NCBI GenBank assembly: GCA_025059075.1
Contig: JANXDZ010000001.1
Coordinates: forward strand, 187,686-251,685
Length of the DNA stretch: 64,000 nucleotides
Source: Sulfolobales archaeon
Lineage (GTDB): Archaea; Thermoproteota; Thermoprotei_A; Sulfolobales; Desulfurococcaceae
Reading direction: 5' to 3'
Part shown: positions 8,039 to 16,471 of the stretch, in pieces
How positions within the stretch are numbered: position 1 is the stretch's first letter
Layout: every line of letters begins with the position of its first letter
The notes under the pieces: generated by a model
Told to the model about the DNA's origin: nothing
Seen by the model: the letters and a program-made list of their open reading frames with translations, nothing else
Databases searched by the model: none
Position numbers and translations under genes: made by a program

Positions 8039-9136
8039 ATGGTGAGGATAAGGAGGGTAGTTGAACTATTAGAGTCTAAGAACCTTGATTCAGTAATGAT
8101 TACTAGAAGCGATAACTTACAGTATTACCTAAATATAGATATTCTAGCTGACTCAATAGCAATACTCTATGTAAGTCGTAGTGGGGAAGCAGTAATCTAT
8201 ACACCCCCACTTGAGTACCATAGGTTTAGGGATTCGTTAAAGGAATTAGATGTTAAGGCTTTTTCCAAAACCATTAAACTCCCTAATGAAGTAGTTGTTG
8301 AGAAAAGCTTAGAGGAACTAATTATTGATTTAGCTAAAGGCTCCAGTAGAATTGGAGTAGATGTGGAGTCCTCGCCTATAGCTAGTAAGGTGATTAAAGT
8401 AATTGGAGACAAACTAGTAGATGTAACAAGCGACATATATAAGCAAAGAATGGTAAAGGAGAGCAGCGAAGTAGAGGCCATAAGAGAGTCTATAAATGCT
8501 ACTATAGCTGGCATAAAAGCCGTCGCATCCATGTTAAGCAACGATGTAACAGAAGTAGAGTTAGCCGGCCTATTCGAAGCCAGAGCTCGCTCAATGGGTA
8601 GTAGGGAGCAGGCATTTCCCACAATAGTTCTATTCAAGCCCACAAATAGCTATCCACACGGCCTGCCTAGTCGTAGAAGGTTGGGGAAGAGGAACTTAGT
8701 GCTAATAGATGCTGGAGTCAAAGTGAAAGGCTACTGCAGCGACATAACTAGAAGCATACCATGGGGGAGGGCTGTTAAAGAAGAAGTTAAAATCATTGAG
8801 GCAGTAAATGAGGCAGTGGAATCCGCAATAGATAGCATAACTCCTGGAGTAAAGGCAAGTGAAGTAGACTCTACTGCACGAAGAACTTTAGGTAAGTATG
8901 GTTATTCAAAGCACTTCATACATGGATTAGGCCATGGATTTGGCGTGAGCGTACACGAGCCTCCTTACATAACTATAGGCAGTGAGACAGTTATAGAGCC
9001 GGGGATGGTGTTTACAATAGAGCCTGGAGTGTACATACCTGGAGTTATTGGGGTTAGAATAGAGGAAGACGTACTCATTGATAATAGAGGAGCAAGAGTT
9101 CTTACAAATAGTCTCAGTAGAACCATTTATCCATGA
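8039..9136 (+). CDS. Xaa-Pro aminopeptidase/dipeptidase (M24 family)
   Basis: The 365-residue protein has an N-terminal creatinase-like domain (1-135) and a C-terminal pita-bread metallopeptidase domain. The dinuclear metal ligands are all visible: Asp224 (LIDAGV), Asp235 (YCSDITRS), His299 (GLGHGFG), Glu328 (FTIEPGV) and Glu342 (RIEED); His207 (PHG) is the usual proton-shuttle region. It cleaves bonds next to proline in short peptides in the cytoplasm. Its 3' end overlaps by 10 bases the 3' end of the convergent IMPase gene. Confidence 0.92.
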   Translation: MVRIRRVVELLESKNLDSVMITRSDNLQYYLNIDILADSIAILYVSRSGEAVIYTPPLEYHRFRDSLKELDVKAFSKTIKLPNEVVVEKSLEELIIDLAKGSSRIGVDVESSPIASKVIKVIGDKLVDVTSDIYKQRMVKESSEVEAIRESINATIAGIKAVASMLSNDVTEVELAGLFEARARSMGSREQAFPTIVLFKPTNSYPHGLPSRRRLGKRNLVLIDAGVKVKGYCSDITRSIPWGRAVKEEVKIIEAVNEAVESAIDSITPGVKASEVDSTARRTLGKYGYSKHFIHGLGHGFGVSVHEPPYITIGSETVIEPGMVFTIEPGVYIPGVIGVRIEEDVLIDNRGARVLTNSLSRTIYP

Positions 9137-9939
9137 AGCCCTGGAAAGCTGAGAATCCTTGATACTAAGTGGCTTGGACCTACAATTAGTGATTCAATGC
9201 CCTGAACTCCACGAAGATCTATAGTTAGATCACGGCCTTTCTTATCACAAACTCTTAACCCAACTCTCTTGGCTAATGCACAGCCAGCTGCTATATCTAC
9301 ATTCCGTAACTTTCCAGTATCGTTGTATGCTAAGCATATTTTACCAATAGTGACATACGCTAGCTCTAATGCCATTGAGCCAAGTATTCTAAGCCTATAG
9401 CTAATGTCGCTTCCCAAGGACTCTTTAAGAGCCTTATGAGTCTCTGAGCTATATGAATATACGGTGAATATATTGCTACTCTCCTTCCGTAGAAGAACTT
9501 CTCCATTAATGTATGTAAGGCGTTCGTCAAAACTGTATGTCTCCCTATAGAACACGCTAGATATTGCACCAGCAATAATGCCTCCTAAGCACGGCTTATG
9601 AATGCTAGCTATTGCTATTGAAACTGAAGCAAACGGCACTCCATTGATGTAGTTGAGACTGCCATCCAGTGGATCTACTGCAACTATGTATTTCGGCTCT
9701 CTGCACACATCTACTACACCTATTTCCTCACTAACTATCCTTGCACATAAGCCACTTCCCTTAACTAATTCAATAATTAATTGTTCTGCTTCTAGATCAA
9801 CTCTCCTAGTTACATCGCCTGCATAACCTTCCTTAACTACTGTTCCTAAATCACTTCTATTAATCGATTCCCTGAGGAATTTAGCAGTTTCATCAGCTAC
9901 TCTTACAGCAAAACTCCTTAATTCAGCTGGTTTGGCCAA
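9127..9939 (-). CDS. Inositol monophosphatase/fructose-1,6-bisphosphatase family phosphatase
   Basis: A 270-residue Mg-dependent, Li-sensitive-type phosphatase. Motifs: SEEIG (Glu71, Glu72), AVDPLDGSLNYINGVPF (Asp89, Asp92) for metal binding, and a C-terminal NVDIAAGCALAKRVG that corresponds to the family's WDxAAG-type motif with Asn-Val in place of Trp. Archaeal members often act on both inositol monophosphate and fructose bisphosphate, so either osmolyte synthesis or gluconeogenesis is possible. Its start overlaps the end of the B3/B4-domain gene by 17 bases, suggesting a two-gene operon. Confidence 0.88.
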   Translation of the reverse strand: MAKPAELRSFAVRVADETAKFLRESINRSDLGTVVKEGYAGDVTRRVDLEAEQLIIELVKGSGLCARIVSEEIGVVDVCREPKYIVAVDPLDGSLNYINGVPFASVSIAIASIHKPCLGGIIAGAISSVFYRETYSFDERLTYINGEVLLRKESSNIFTVYSYSSETHKALKESLGSDISYRLRILGSMALELAYVTIGKICLAYNDTGKLRNVDIAAGCALAKRVGLRVCDKKGRDLTIDLRGVQGIESLIVGPSHLVSRILSFPGLHG

Positions 9940-10684
9940 AGTATACAGTCCCCCTGCTGACTACTTCTTTAGCATAAGTGTACTTAGTTAAAACACTTTC
10001 AAGCTCCTTTAAAGCTCCCTTAACTGTAGTTACAGGGACTCCCTCTACTCCAGCTGCTATAGCTAATATTTCAGTAGTCTTTAAATCAACGCTTGTTGCT
10101 GCACTATCTCTACATGGGAATAAATGTATGATCTTCTCGTGATCAGCTAGCACTGGCTTTCCTTGAGGTAGTGAGAGAGCCGTAGACGCACCTATAGGAT
10201 TAAAAATCTCTCCGCTTATGCTTAGCCTAATAACTATTTCTGACGAGATCTTCTTTAAATCATATATACCTATGGGGACTAAGTGCTTTAAGCTAACTAA
10301 GTTTCCAGCATCAACTATAGCATTAATTTGTGGAAACGTTCTTGATTTCAATATTCTCCTAAGGATCGCTTCATGGCTAGGCCTTTGTTTAGTTGGATCA
10401 ATTCCTATGCGCCAAAGATACTTCCTATAGATCTTCACCATATAGTTCTCTGAGAGATTAGATAGATCAAGTAGACTCATGTACTTAGAAATGAGCCTCA
10501 CGGCCTCGCCATATATTACAGGATGGATTTCAGTGTTCTGTAGGCCTATTGCAGTAAAGTACGTTATAAACGCAAGAGCTCTTAGACTCTTAGTAGACTC
10601 ATCCACCGCTATATCCACTGAAGGCTTCATGGAATTCAACTCTTGCATTCTCTGCTGGCAACTATTATAAATCAATGCACTCAT
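9923..10684 (-). CDS. B3/B4-domain protein (PheT editing-domain-like)
   Basis: The 253-residue protein resembles free-standing B3/B4 domains of phenylalanyl-tRNA synthetase beta (COG3382). The signature region reads PQINAIVDAGNLVSLKHLVP, then PIGIYDLKK, LADHEKIIHLFPCRDSAATS and a final helical TTEILAIAAGVEGVP. In PheT this domain hydrolyses mischarged Tyr-tRNA; free forms are proposed to edit or deacylate tRNAs, but their substrates are mostly unknown. It is the first gene of a pair with the IMPase. The assignment rests on these motifs; the function is uncertain. Confidence 0.75.
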   Translation of the reverse strand: MSALIYNSCQQRMQELNSMKPSVDIAVDESTKSLRALAFITYFTAIGLQNTEIHPVIYGEAVRLISKYMSLLDLSNLSENYMVKIYRKYLWRIGIDPTKQRPSHEAILRRILKSRTFPQINAIVDAGNLVSLKHLVPIGIYDLKKISSEIVIRLSISGEIFNPIGASTALSLPQGKPVLADHEKIIHLFPCRDSAATSVDLKTTEILAIAAGVEGVPVTTVKGALKELESVLTKYTYAKEVVSRGTVYFGQTS

Positions 10685-10800
10685 ATGCTAGAGCATATTT
10701 AACTTTCAAGCATTAAAAATAGCTACTACTGAAAATACTTTGGTGAAAGAGAGAGGAAATATTTACCGCTAAGATAACTCTAGTAGAGAGAGGATGCATT

Positions 10801-12330
10801 GTGAGAAGAGTATTCGTTTGTAGCGCAATAGATGAAGCCAGTAAGGTATTTAGCGATTCAATATTACTTGCTAAAATAATTTTAGTAGAGAAAGATCTCC
10901 GCATGTTGAGGAAGAAGCTCTCTCAAGCACTACATGAATTAACTCATTACTCTTTGAGAGCTAAGGAAGAGGATATGGTTACTTACGTAAGGATAAGCGT
11001 TGAAGACATGGAGTTAGTTGTTAGGCTACTGAGCTATGGCGAAATACTTATAGCTTGCATGTATGAGAAGGGGGGCGAAGTCCTCGCTGGAAGAAGGGCT
11101 TTTAACTTCATGGATGAGCTCTCACTAAAGGAAGATCCTGTGGCGGGCATTAAAATAAGTAAAGTTAACTTAAGAAATCTTGAGGCTCCTTTAGCTAATT
11201 ACATAACTTTATGTATACAAGAGTTTTCCTCAATATCGATTCCATACATATGGATTGGAAGAAAGCTCTATGATTTAAATATTGAAAGAATCCTCTCCGA
11301 CAAAGATCCTTATGTTTATGAGCTTATAGGAGTGGATGATGGTGGTAGAAGTTATTTAGTTAAGGTATTAAGAGATAAGCTTTCAGACGGCCAACCATTC
11401 GCAATTAAAGGAGTCGTAGAGCCTTTGAGAAGCATTTTGTCTAGATATGCTACAGTACTTAGCCTTATATGGATGAATGACGATGCACTTAGAGAAGAAC
11501 TAGTAAGCAGAGGCCTAGCTGAAAGAGTAGTTGAAGCGGTAATTAAATTCAGGGAGCATATACATGCTCCAAGGGCATTAATAGTAACTAGAGATAAGTA
11601 CAGTGAAAGAGATTACGTATATTACCCTATTACAATAATTGAAGACTATCCTGATCTAGGAAATCTGGAGAGCTACATAGCTGAAAAGAAACAAGCTAAA
11701 GCTGAGGATTTTATTTCAATAATTACAGCAATAGCGGGAGCACTAGCGTTATTCCACTGCAAAGGCTTAGTGCACTTAAACGTTAAGCCACAAAATATAG
11801 TTCTATTCAGCGATGAAAAGCGTGGCATAAGGCCAGCTTTGTCAGGTCACTTAAGAATTAGCCTAAATAATACTACAATAGGAGTAGAACATATAGACCT
11901 CAATTACTCTGACCCAATAGCCTTATTAAAGGGCCGTGCAACATATAGCTATGACTTATATAGCCTTGGGATAACTGCCTACTACATGAGCGTTGGGAGA
12001 AAACACTATCTAAGAACGCTCTTAAATGCAGTAATAGCTAAAGAAGTTTATGGAGTTAAGGTACATTTAGGCGACTTAATTCCTGAAGGATCTTATCCAC
12101 TTGAGTTAATAGATGATTTAGAGGAAGCTTTAAATAAATACGTTAGAGATAAATCCATTGATTTAAAGGAAGTAGTGCAGAACTTAGCAAACATAATCAA
12201 AAAAGATGATGAAAAACTTCTTAAGGAAGTTGATCCAAAGGAACTTAGAGAATTAATTAGAAAAACTACTTCACTAAGTGAAGAAGATCGCTTCAAAGAC
12301 TCTATAGCACTAATAGAGCACTTGCTATAG
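10801..12330 (+). CDS. Kinase-fold protein with lost catalytic motifs (predicted pseudokinase)
   Basis: In this 509-residue protein the second half has the protein-kinase layout: YELIGVDDGGRSYLVKVLRD (N-lobe, Lys188), then HCKGLVHLNVKPQNIVLF (catalytic loop), ATYSYDLYSLGITAYY (helix F, Asp385) and a C-terminal helical lobe. HRD is replaced by HLN (325-327), so the catalytic base is Asn, and where DFG is expected the sequence reads SGH (348-350). Residues 1-150 are a separate domain I do not recognise. It may be a nucleotide-sensing scaffold rather than an enzyme (inference). It starts at GTG behind a purine-rich tract and stands alone. Confidence 0.75.
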   Translation: MRRVFVCSAIDEASKVFSDSILLAKIILVEKDLRMLRKKLSQALHELTHYSLRAKEEDMVTYVRISVEDMELVVRLLSYGEILIACMYEKGGEVLAGRRAFNFMDELSLKEDPVAGIKISKVNLRNLEAPLANYITLCIQEFSSISIPYIWIGRKLYDLNIERILSDKDPYVYELIGVDDGGRSYLVKVLRDKLSDGQPFAIKGVVEPLRSILSRYATVLSLIWMNDDALREELVSRGLAERVVEAVIKFREHIHAPRALIVTRDKYSERDYVYYPITIIEDYPDLGNLESYIAEKKQAKAEDFISIITAIAGALALFHCKGLVHLNVKPQNIVLFSDEKRGIRPALSGHLRISLNNTTIGVEHIDLNYSDPIALLKGRATYSYDLYSLGITAYYMSVGRKHYLRTLLNAVIAKEVYGVKVHLGDLIPEGSYPLELIDDLEEALNKYVRDKSIDLKEVVQNLANIIKKDDEKLLKEVDPKELRELIRKTTSLSEEDRFKDSIALIEHLL

Positions 12331-12404
12331 CTATCAAATAACACTCTCAACTTACTCCAAGTTTATGAAATCTGAAGCATTATTTAGAAGAATGGAACGC
12401 TTTA

Positions 12405-12578
12405 CTAAGGTTTTTCATCCAATAGGACTAGCCTTAAGTAAGAGTATTCCTCTGGAATCTCCTTCAATATCTTAGCCATGGTTTCTCTCTCAACTATCAT
12501 TAGATCTCTATATTTAATGAGTTTTTCAACCATATCTATAGGGATAACGTTCTCTATATAGCTTAAGTCGGTGCCCAC
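12405..12578 (-). CDS. Short open frame after the hydrogenase operon, start unclear
   Basis: The frame is open on the minus strand from a stop at 12684-12686 to a TAG at 12405-12407 and reads like protein throughout (for example HDQVIPRHHITGISL and MVEKLIKYRDLMIVE). The first ATG, GTG or TTG is the GTG at 12576-12578, giving 57 residues, but natural-looking sequence continues upstream to about 12677, where it overlaps the end of the NuoB-like gene. It may be a small last gene of the operon, a gene using a rare start, or one with a frameshift. I do not recognise it. The rest of 12331-12666 shows nothing else. Confidence 0.3.
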   Translation of the reverse strand: MGTDLSYIENVIPIDMVEKLIKYRDLMIVERETMAKILKEIPEEYSYLRLVLLDEKP

Positions 12579-12666
12579 ATGAATGTTGCAAAGGGATATT
12601 CCAGTAATGTGATGTCTTGGGATTACTTGATCGTGTTCATTGAACTTACATAAATAAATCAGTACT

Positions 12667-13143
12667 CTATGGTTCAGCTTTCTTCACCTTCATTTTAACT
12701 TTCTTTTTCGCAATACCTTTAATTAAAGCTATGGCGTAAATTATTGACTCAGGCCTAATGGGGCATCCAGGCACATAGAATACTCCATCCACATTGACTC
12801 CCTCATCCTTTAAGATCTCGAGGAGTTTTGGCACTCCACCCACTACAGAATACGATGCATGCCATATGTTTCCGCCAATAGCACAAGAACCTAGGGCCAC
12901 TATGTACCTTGGCCTAGGCATGGCTTTTAAAGCTCTAATTACTTTAGGCAAGCTTTCTATAGTTATGGGGCCTGTAAAGAGAACTACATCTGCATGTCTT
13001 GGACTTACAACAAGCTTTACTCCAAACCTTTCAGCATCATGATATGGCGTCAGTACATCAAGGGTCTCTATATCGCATCCGTTACAACTACCGCTGTTTA
13101 AATGAAATACCCATATACTCCTTCCTATGACTTTATTAGGCAC
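12667..13143 (-). CDS. Group 4 [NiFe]-hydrogenase small subunit (NuoB/HycG-like)
   Basis: The 158-residue protein carries the proximal [4Fe-4S] cluster that passes electrons to or from the NiFe site. The four ligands are visible: Cys20 and Cys23 (SGSCNGCDIE), Cys87 (LGSCAIGG) and Cys127 (VPGCPIRPE). The short length without extra clusters is that of NuoB-type subunits in membrane-bound, energy-converting hydrogenases. It is the last recognisable gene of the operon and overlaps the preceding NuoI-like gene by 8 bases. The C-terminus is very lysine-rich. Confidence 0.93.
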   Translation of the reverse strand: MPNKVIGRSIWVFHLNSGSCNGCDIETLDVLTPYHDAERFGVKLVVSPRHADVVLFTGPITIESLPKVIRALKAMPRPRYIVALGSCAIGGNIWHASYSVVGGVPKLLEILKDEGVNVDGVFYVPGCPIRPESIIYAIALIKGIAKKKVKMKVKKAEP

Positions 13144-13666
13144 TTAAACCACCAAATCTCATTTCAATTGCTTTTACAAACTTCTCCTGCCTACACTTAG
13201 GATCCATGCTTACGTATCCTTCTGTAGAAGGCGATCTTGTAGCTACATACCTCACTATTCTTACTGTAGCATATGGAGAGTTACATACACTGCACTTAGC
13301 CTCCTCATGAATCAATAGCTCATAGAGATCGCTTACATCATCTGTTGCAAGCTCAAACTCTCTCGTTCCTTTTATAGCTCCAACTGGACATACATCAATG
13401 CACCTCCAGCAGTAAATACACCTGCCTATAAAGTATCTTAGAGTCTTAGTTCCACTACTGCTCAGTAATTCAAGGGCATTGGGTGGACATGCATTAACAC
13501 ATGCTCCACATCCAATGCACTTTGATTCATCAATCTCTATTTTGCCACGGAACTCGCTAGTCATAAGTGGTTCTTCAAATGGATATCTTTTTGTAACTCT
13601 GCCCTTACTACTAGCTATGGTTAGTAAGCTGAGCGGATTCTTCTTCATTTTCATCCTAAGCCCCAT
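13136..13666 (-). CDS. Hydrogenase 2[4Fe-4S] ferredoxin-like subunit (NuoI/HycF-like)
   Basis: A 176-residue subunit with two classical cluster motifs, CIGCGACVNACPPNA and CIYCWRCIDVCPVGA, spaced as in NuoI. These form the electron wire to the NuoB-like cluster. The C-terminal part has an extra CSVCNSP pair and a later single Cys, as in some HycF proteins. It overlaps its neighbours at both ends (16 bases with the large subunit, 8 with the small subunit), which indicates tight translational coupling. Confidence 0.92.
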   Translation of the reverse strand: MGLRMKMKKNPLSLLTIASSKGRVTKRYPFEEPLMTSEFRGKIEIDESKCIGCGACVNACPPNALELLSSSGTKTLRYFIGRCIYCWRCIDVCPVGAIKGTREFELATDDVSDLYELLIHEEAKCSVCNSPYATVRIVRYVATRSPSTEGYVSMDPKCRQEKFVKAIEMRFGGLSA

Positions 13667-15276
13667 CCTAACTTAAGCGTTCTCTTACTACCACTACTGT
13701 CTATTACTAAAACTCTATCTGTACATGAGAAGCAAGGATCTATGCTAGCTATTGTTAATGGAGCATCAGCTAAAGGCTGATCCTTCAGCATGTGCTTAAG
13801 CGCTGGTATGTTCTGGTACGTAGGTGCCCTAACTCGCCATCTAAACGGTCTACCATGCCCTGTTATAATGAAGTGCACGTCCTCTCCTCTAGGAGCTTCA
13901 ACAGCTGAAATAGCTACAACTCCTTCAGGAACTATGAATTCCTCAACTTTTATTGGCCCAGGGGGCATTTGATCTAGTAGTTGTTTAACTATAGATATGC
14001 TCTCCTTTATTTCATCAAGGCGAACCATTAATCTAGAGAAGTTATCTCCATCATCATATACTGGTACATTGAATGAAGCGTATCTATAGGCTGCGTAAGG
14101 AAGATCCTTTCTAACATCTCTTCTAAGACCTGACGCTCTAGCTACTGGGCCGACAACACTTAGTTTTCTAGCGTCCTCCTTATAAAGTACTCCACTCCCC
14201 TTAAGTCTCATTCGTACTTGAGGTATTGAAACCATTAATGATGCAAGCTCTATGTACTCCTTACTAATGGTGTCTAATACTTCAAGTATTTTCTCTTTCT
14301 TAGATAGATCTATATCCCTTCTAACTCCCCCTATGAGGTTCAACCCATACATCTTCCTGCTGCCCGTTAATAGCTCAGCTAAAGTCATTACATGTTCTCT
14401 AATTCTCCACGTATGCATAAACCCCGCGTCATAGCCAAGCAAATGAGCTACTACTCCAACCCACAGTAGGTGGCTATGTATTCTCTCTATTTCTAACACT
14501 ATGCTCCTAATGAATTTAGCTCTCTCAGGAACTTCTATTCCTGCAGCAGATTCAACTACTTGAGCATAACAAGTGCTGTGTTCAAAGCCACATATGCCGC
14601 ATATTCTTTCAGCTATAAAGTTTACTTGCTGATAAGTGAGCTTGGATTCACCTAGCTTCTCTATACCTCTGTGAACGTGAAATCCACGGTATTTTACATC
14701 AATAACTCTCTCCCCCTCTATGTATAATTCAAAGTATTCAGGCTCGTGGAGAGCTGGATGATATGGCCCTATGGGCACGGTGGAAATGGTGTCCACTAAA
14801 GTGAGTCTCTCACTTACAGCTCTTGTGACTGGCCTACTATCGTAGCTATAGTCCTTCCTCAATGGATGAACTCCATTAGGCCAGCCGTGGGGTAGAATGA
14901 GCCTATAAGAGGCTCTTCCAGTAAACTCTATTCCAAATAAATCCCTAGCCTCCATTTCACACCAATCACTTGCAGGCACTATGTCAGATATTGATGGAAG
15001 TTCAGGTTTCTTAGAGTCAGCATAAACTTTTACAACTATGTTTAGTCCTCTATCATCGAGCCCAAATATGTAGTAAATAGCAAAGCAGTTGTTTATAGAC
15101 CTTTCATCTGAGCCAATGCAAGTCCTAAAGAACCCGCCCATGATCTGGTAGATCTCCATGGCTAAAGGCTTTAGAGCATCCGCTGTTGCTGTAATAAACA
15201 ACGCAGATCTAGATGTAACTACTTCAGTGACTCCTCTTACGCCCTTTATCCTTTCAACTATATCACTAAAGCTCAA
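13651..15276 (-). CDS. Group 4 [NiFe]-hydrogenase large subunit, NuoC-NuoD fusion (HycE-like)
   Basis: The 541-residue protein fuses a NuoC-like domain (about 1-145, with EMEARDLFGIEF and LPHGWPNGVHPLRKDY) to the catalytic NuoD-like domain. The four NiFe cysteines are present: ERICGICGFEHS (Cys226, Cys229) and DPCFSCTDR (Cys515, Cys518). This separates it from complex I NuoD, which has lost them, so the complex should make or use H2. The C-terminus continues 23 residues past the last ligand pair without the usual His-containing peptidase cleavage motif, as in other group 4 enzymes. Confidence 0.95.
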   Translation of the reverse strand: MSFSDIVERIKGVRGVTEVVTSRSALFITATADALKPLAMEIYQIMGGFFRTCIGSDERSINNCFAIYYIFGLDDRGLNIVVKVYADSKKPELPSISDIVPASDWCEMEARDLFGIEFTGRASYRLILPHGWPNGVHPLRKDYSYDSRPVTRAVSERLTLVDTISTVPIGPYHPALHEPEYFELYIEGERVIDVKYRGFHVHRGIEKLGESKLTYQQVNFIAERICGICGFEHSTCYAQVVESAAGIEVPERAKFIRSIVLEIERIHSHLLWVGVVAHLLGYDAGFMHTWRIREHVMTLAELLTGSRKMYGLNLIGGVRRDIDLSKKEKILEVLDTISKEYIELASLMVSIPQVRMRLKGSGVLYKEDARKLSVVGPVARASGLRRDVRKDLPYAAYRYASFNVPVYDDGDNFSRLMVRLDEIKESISIVKQLLDQMPPGPIKVEEFIVPEGVVAISAVEAPRGEDVHFIITGHGRPFRWRVRAPTYQNIPALKHMLKDQPLADAPLTIASIDPCFSCTDRVLVIDSSGSKRTLKLGWGLG

Positions 15277-15278
15277 GT

Positions 15279-16154
15279 CTATACACCAAGTACGTGTGTA
15301 ACAATTAACAGAGTTATAAATGTAGTGTGTATAAAGATCATTGTTTTAGGAGCTACGTCAACTCTCGACCTCCCTACAATTGTAGAAGCTACAGTATAGG
15401 CAACCCAGAGCAATGTCATCGCTATTAATGACAGCAGTAAGCCCATAGATCCATAGCCTGTAGTTAGGCCTGCTAATACTATGCCTACAATAAGCTTTAC
15501 CATAGCCTTCCTAAGCAAGTTGGTATAAATTATTACTCCAAGCAAAGGTCCGCTGAACTCTATTAGCCATCCTGAGGCTATTTCAGGCTCAGCTTCAGCT
15601 ATATCATATGGAGTCCTCCCGCTAGCAATGTAGCTAACTATGAGTAGTTCCAATAGTAATAGGAAATATGTCGATCTCCAGCTTGATGGAGGGCTCATCA
15701 ATGGGTTCACAAGGATCGCTAGGCCGACAGTAATCAATAGTGCTGATTCATTAATTACTGCAAGCACTAACTCACGTGAAGCACCTACTATTGAGAATGG
15801 ATTATACGTAGTGAACGGCATTGCTATGTGTATGGCCTGGATTATTGAAAGCAATATTACTGAGGCTGTGAAAAGTTCTATGGACCCAAGCGCTATTGAA
15901 GCTATTGAAGAACTTATGGCAACTATGGATAATGACAAGTAGGTAAAAGCCATGTATAGTGTATGCATAGACTCTCTTGGCAGAACTAGCTCCTTTCTAA
16001 ACAACTTAGTTAAATCTAGCAATGTTTGATGTATAGGTGGACCTATCCTACTCTGAATAGCTGCCTTCAACTTTCTCTCAACACCATCTAAAAGCGTTGG
16101 CAACGTTAATACTGAAGCTAATCCTATTGACACAAGCACTGGTCCATAAGTCAT
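15279..16154 (-). CDS. Hydrogenase membrane anchor subunit (NuoH/HycD-like)
   Basis: A 291-residue protein with about eight hydrophobic segments. The conserved loops include DGVERKLKAAIQSRIGPP near the N-terminus, TPYDIAEAEPEIASGWLIEF in the middle, and a LLRKAM stretch after it. These are the family's acidic and arginine-rich loops that line the quinone/proton-transfer region in complex I. It docks the soluble hydrogenase arm to the membrane. The Glu-rich PYDIAEAEPEI loop is intact. It overlaps the upstream small membrane gene by 4 bases (ATGA). Confidence 0.92.
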   Translation of the reverse strand: MTYGPVLVSIGLASVLTLPTLLDGVERKLKAAIQSRIGPPIHQTLLDLTKLFRKELVLPRESMHTLYMAFTYLSLSIVAISSSIASIALGSIELFTASVILLSIIQAIHIAMPFTTYNPFSIVGASRELVLAVINESALLITVGLAILVNPLMSPPSSWRSTYFLLLLELLIVSYIASGRTPYDIAEAEPEIASGWLIEFSGPLLGVIIYTNLLRKAMVKLIVGIVLAGLTTGYGSMGLLLSLIAMTLLWVAYTVASTIVGRSRVDVAPKTMIFIHTTFITLLIVTHVLGV

Positions 16155-16471
16155 GGCAATGCAACCCCCATTGAAGCTATTAGTGCTACTATCAATAAAG
16201 CCATTGATAAAAGTAAGCCTGTCCAGAGAGAAGCCATAAGAACCGATCTCTCGAGAGATTTCTGTAGCTTAAGCAAGTAATCAGTTGTAGTTTTAGCGAA
16301 AAGAGCTATTAATGACTCAATGTGATTTCCAAAGAGCACAATTTTCCCTAAGACAATGCTTATGAGTGCTGCATGTGCTATGCGTACTCCAATAATTCTT
16401 TCAACAACTTCCTCTAGCTTCCTAAATATAGATGCTCTAACGGCGCTCAAGCCTCTATCCCCCCAAGCCAT
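16151..16471 (-). CDS. Small membrane protein inside the hydrogenase operon
   Basis: This 106-residue protein has an amphipathic N-terminal half and one or two hydrophobic segments, the clearest at the C-terminus (LWTGLLLSMALLIVALIASM). It sits between the NuoN-like and NuoH-like genes and overlaps both, so it is surely part of the complex. The pattern of amphipathic helix, then LQKSLERSVLMASLW, then one membrane helix recalls the C-terminal lateral-helix region of NuoL-type subunits, so it may be that piece as a separate gene. This is inference; it could also be a lineage-specific subunit. Confidence 0.7.
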   Translation of the reverse strand: MAWGDRGLSAVRASIFRKLEEVVERIIGVRIAHAALISIVLGKIVLFGNHIESLIALFAKTTTDYLLKLQKSLERSVLMASLWTGLLLSMALLIVALIASMGVALP

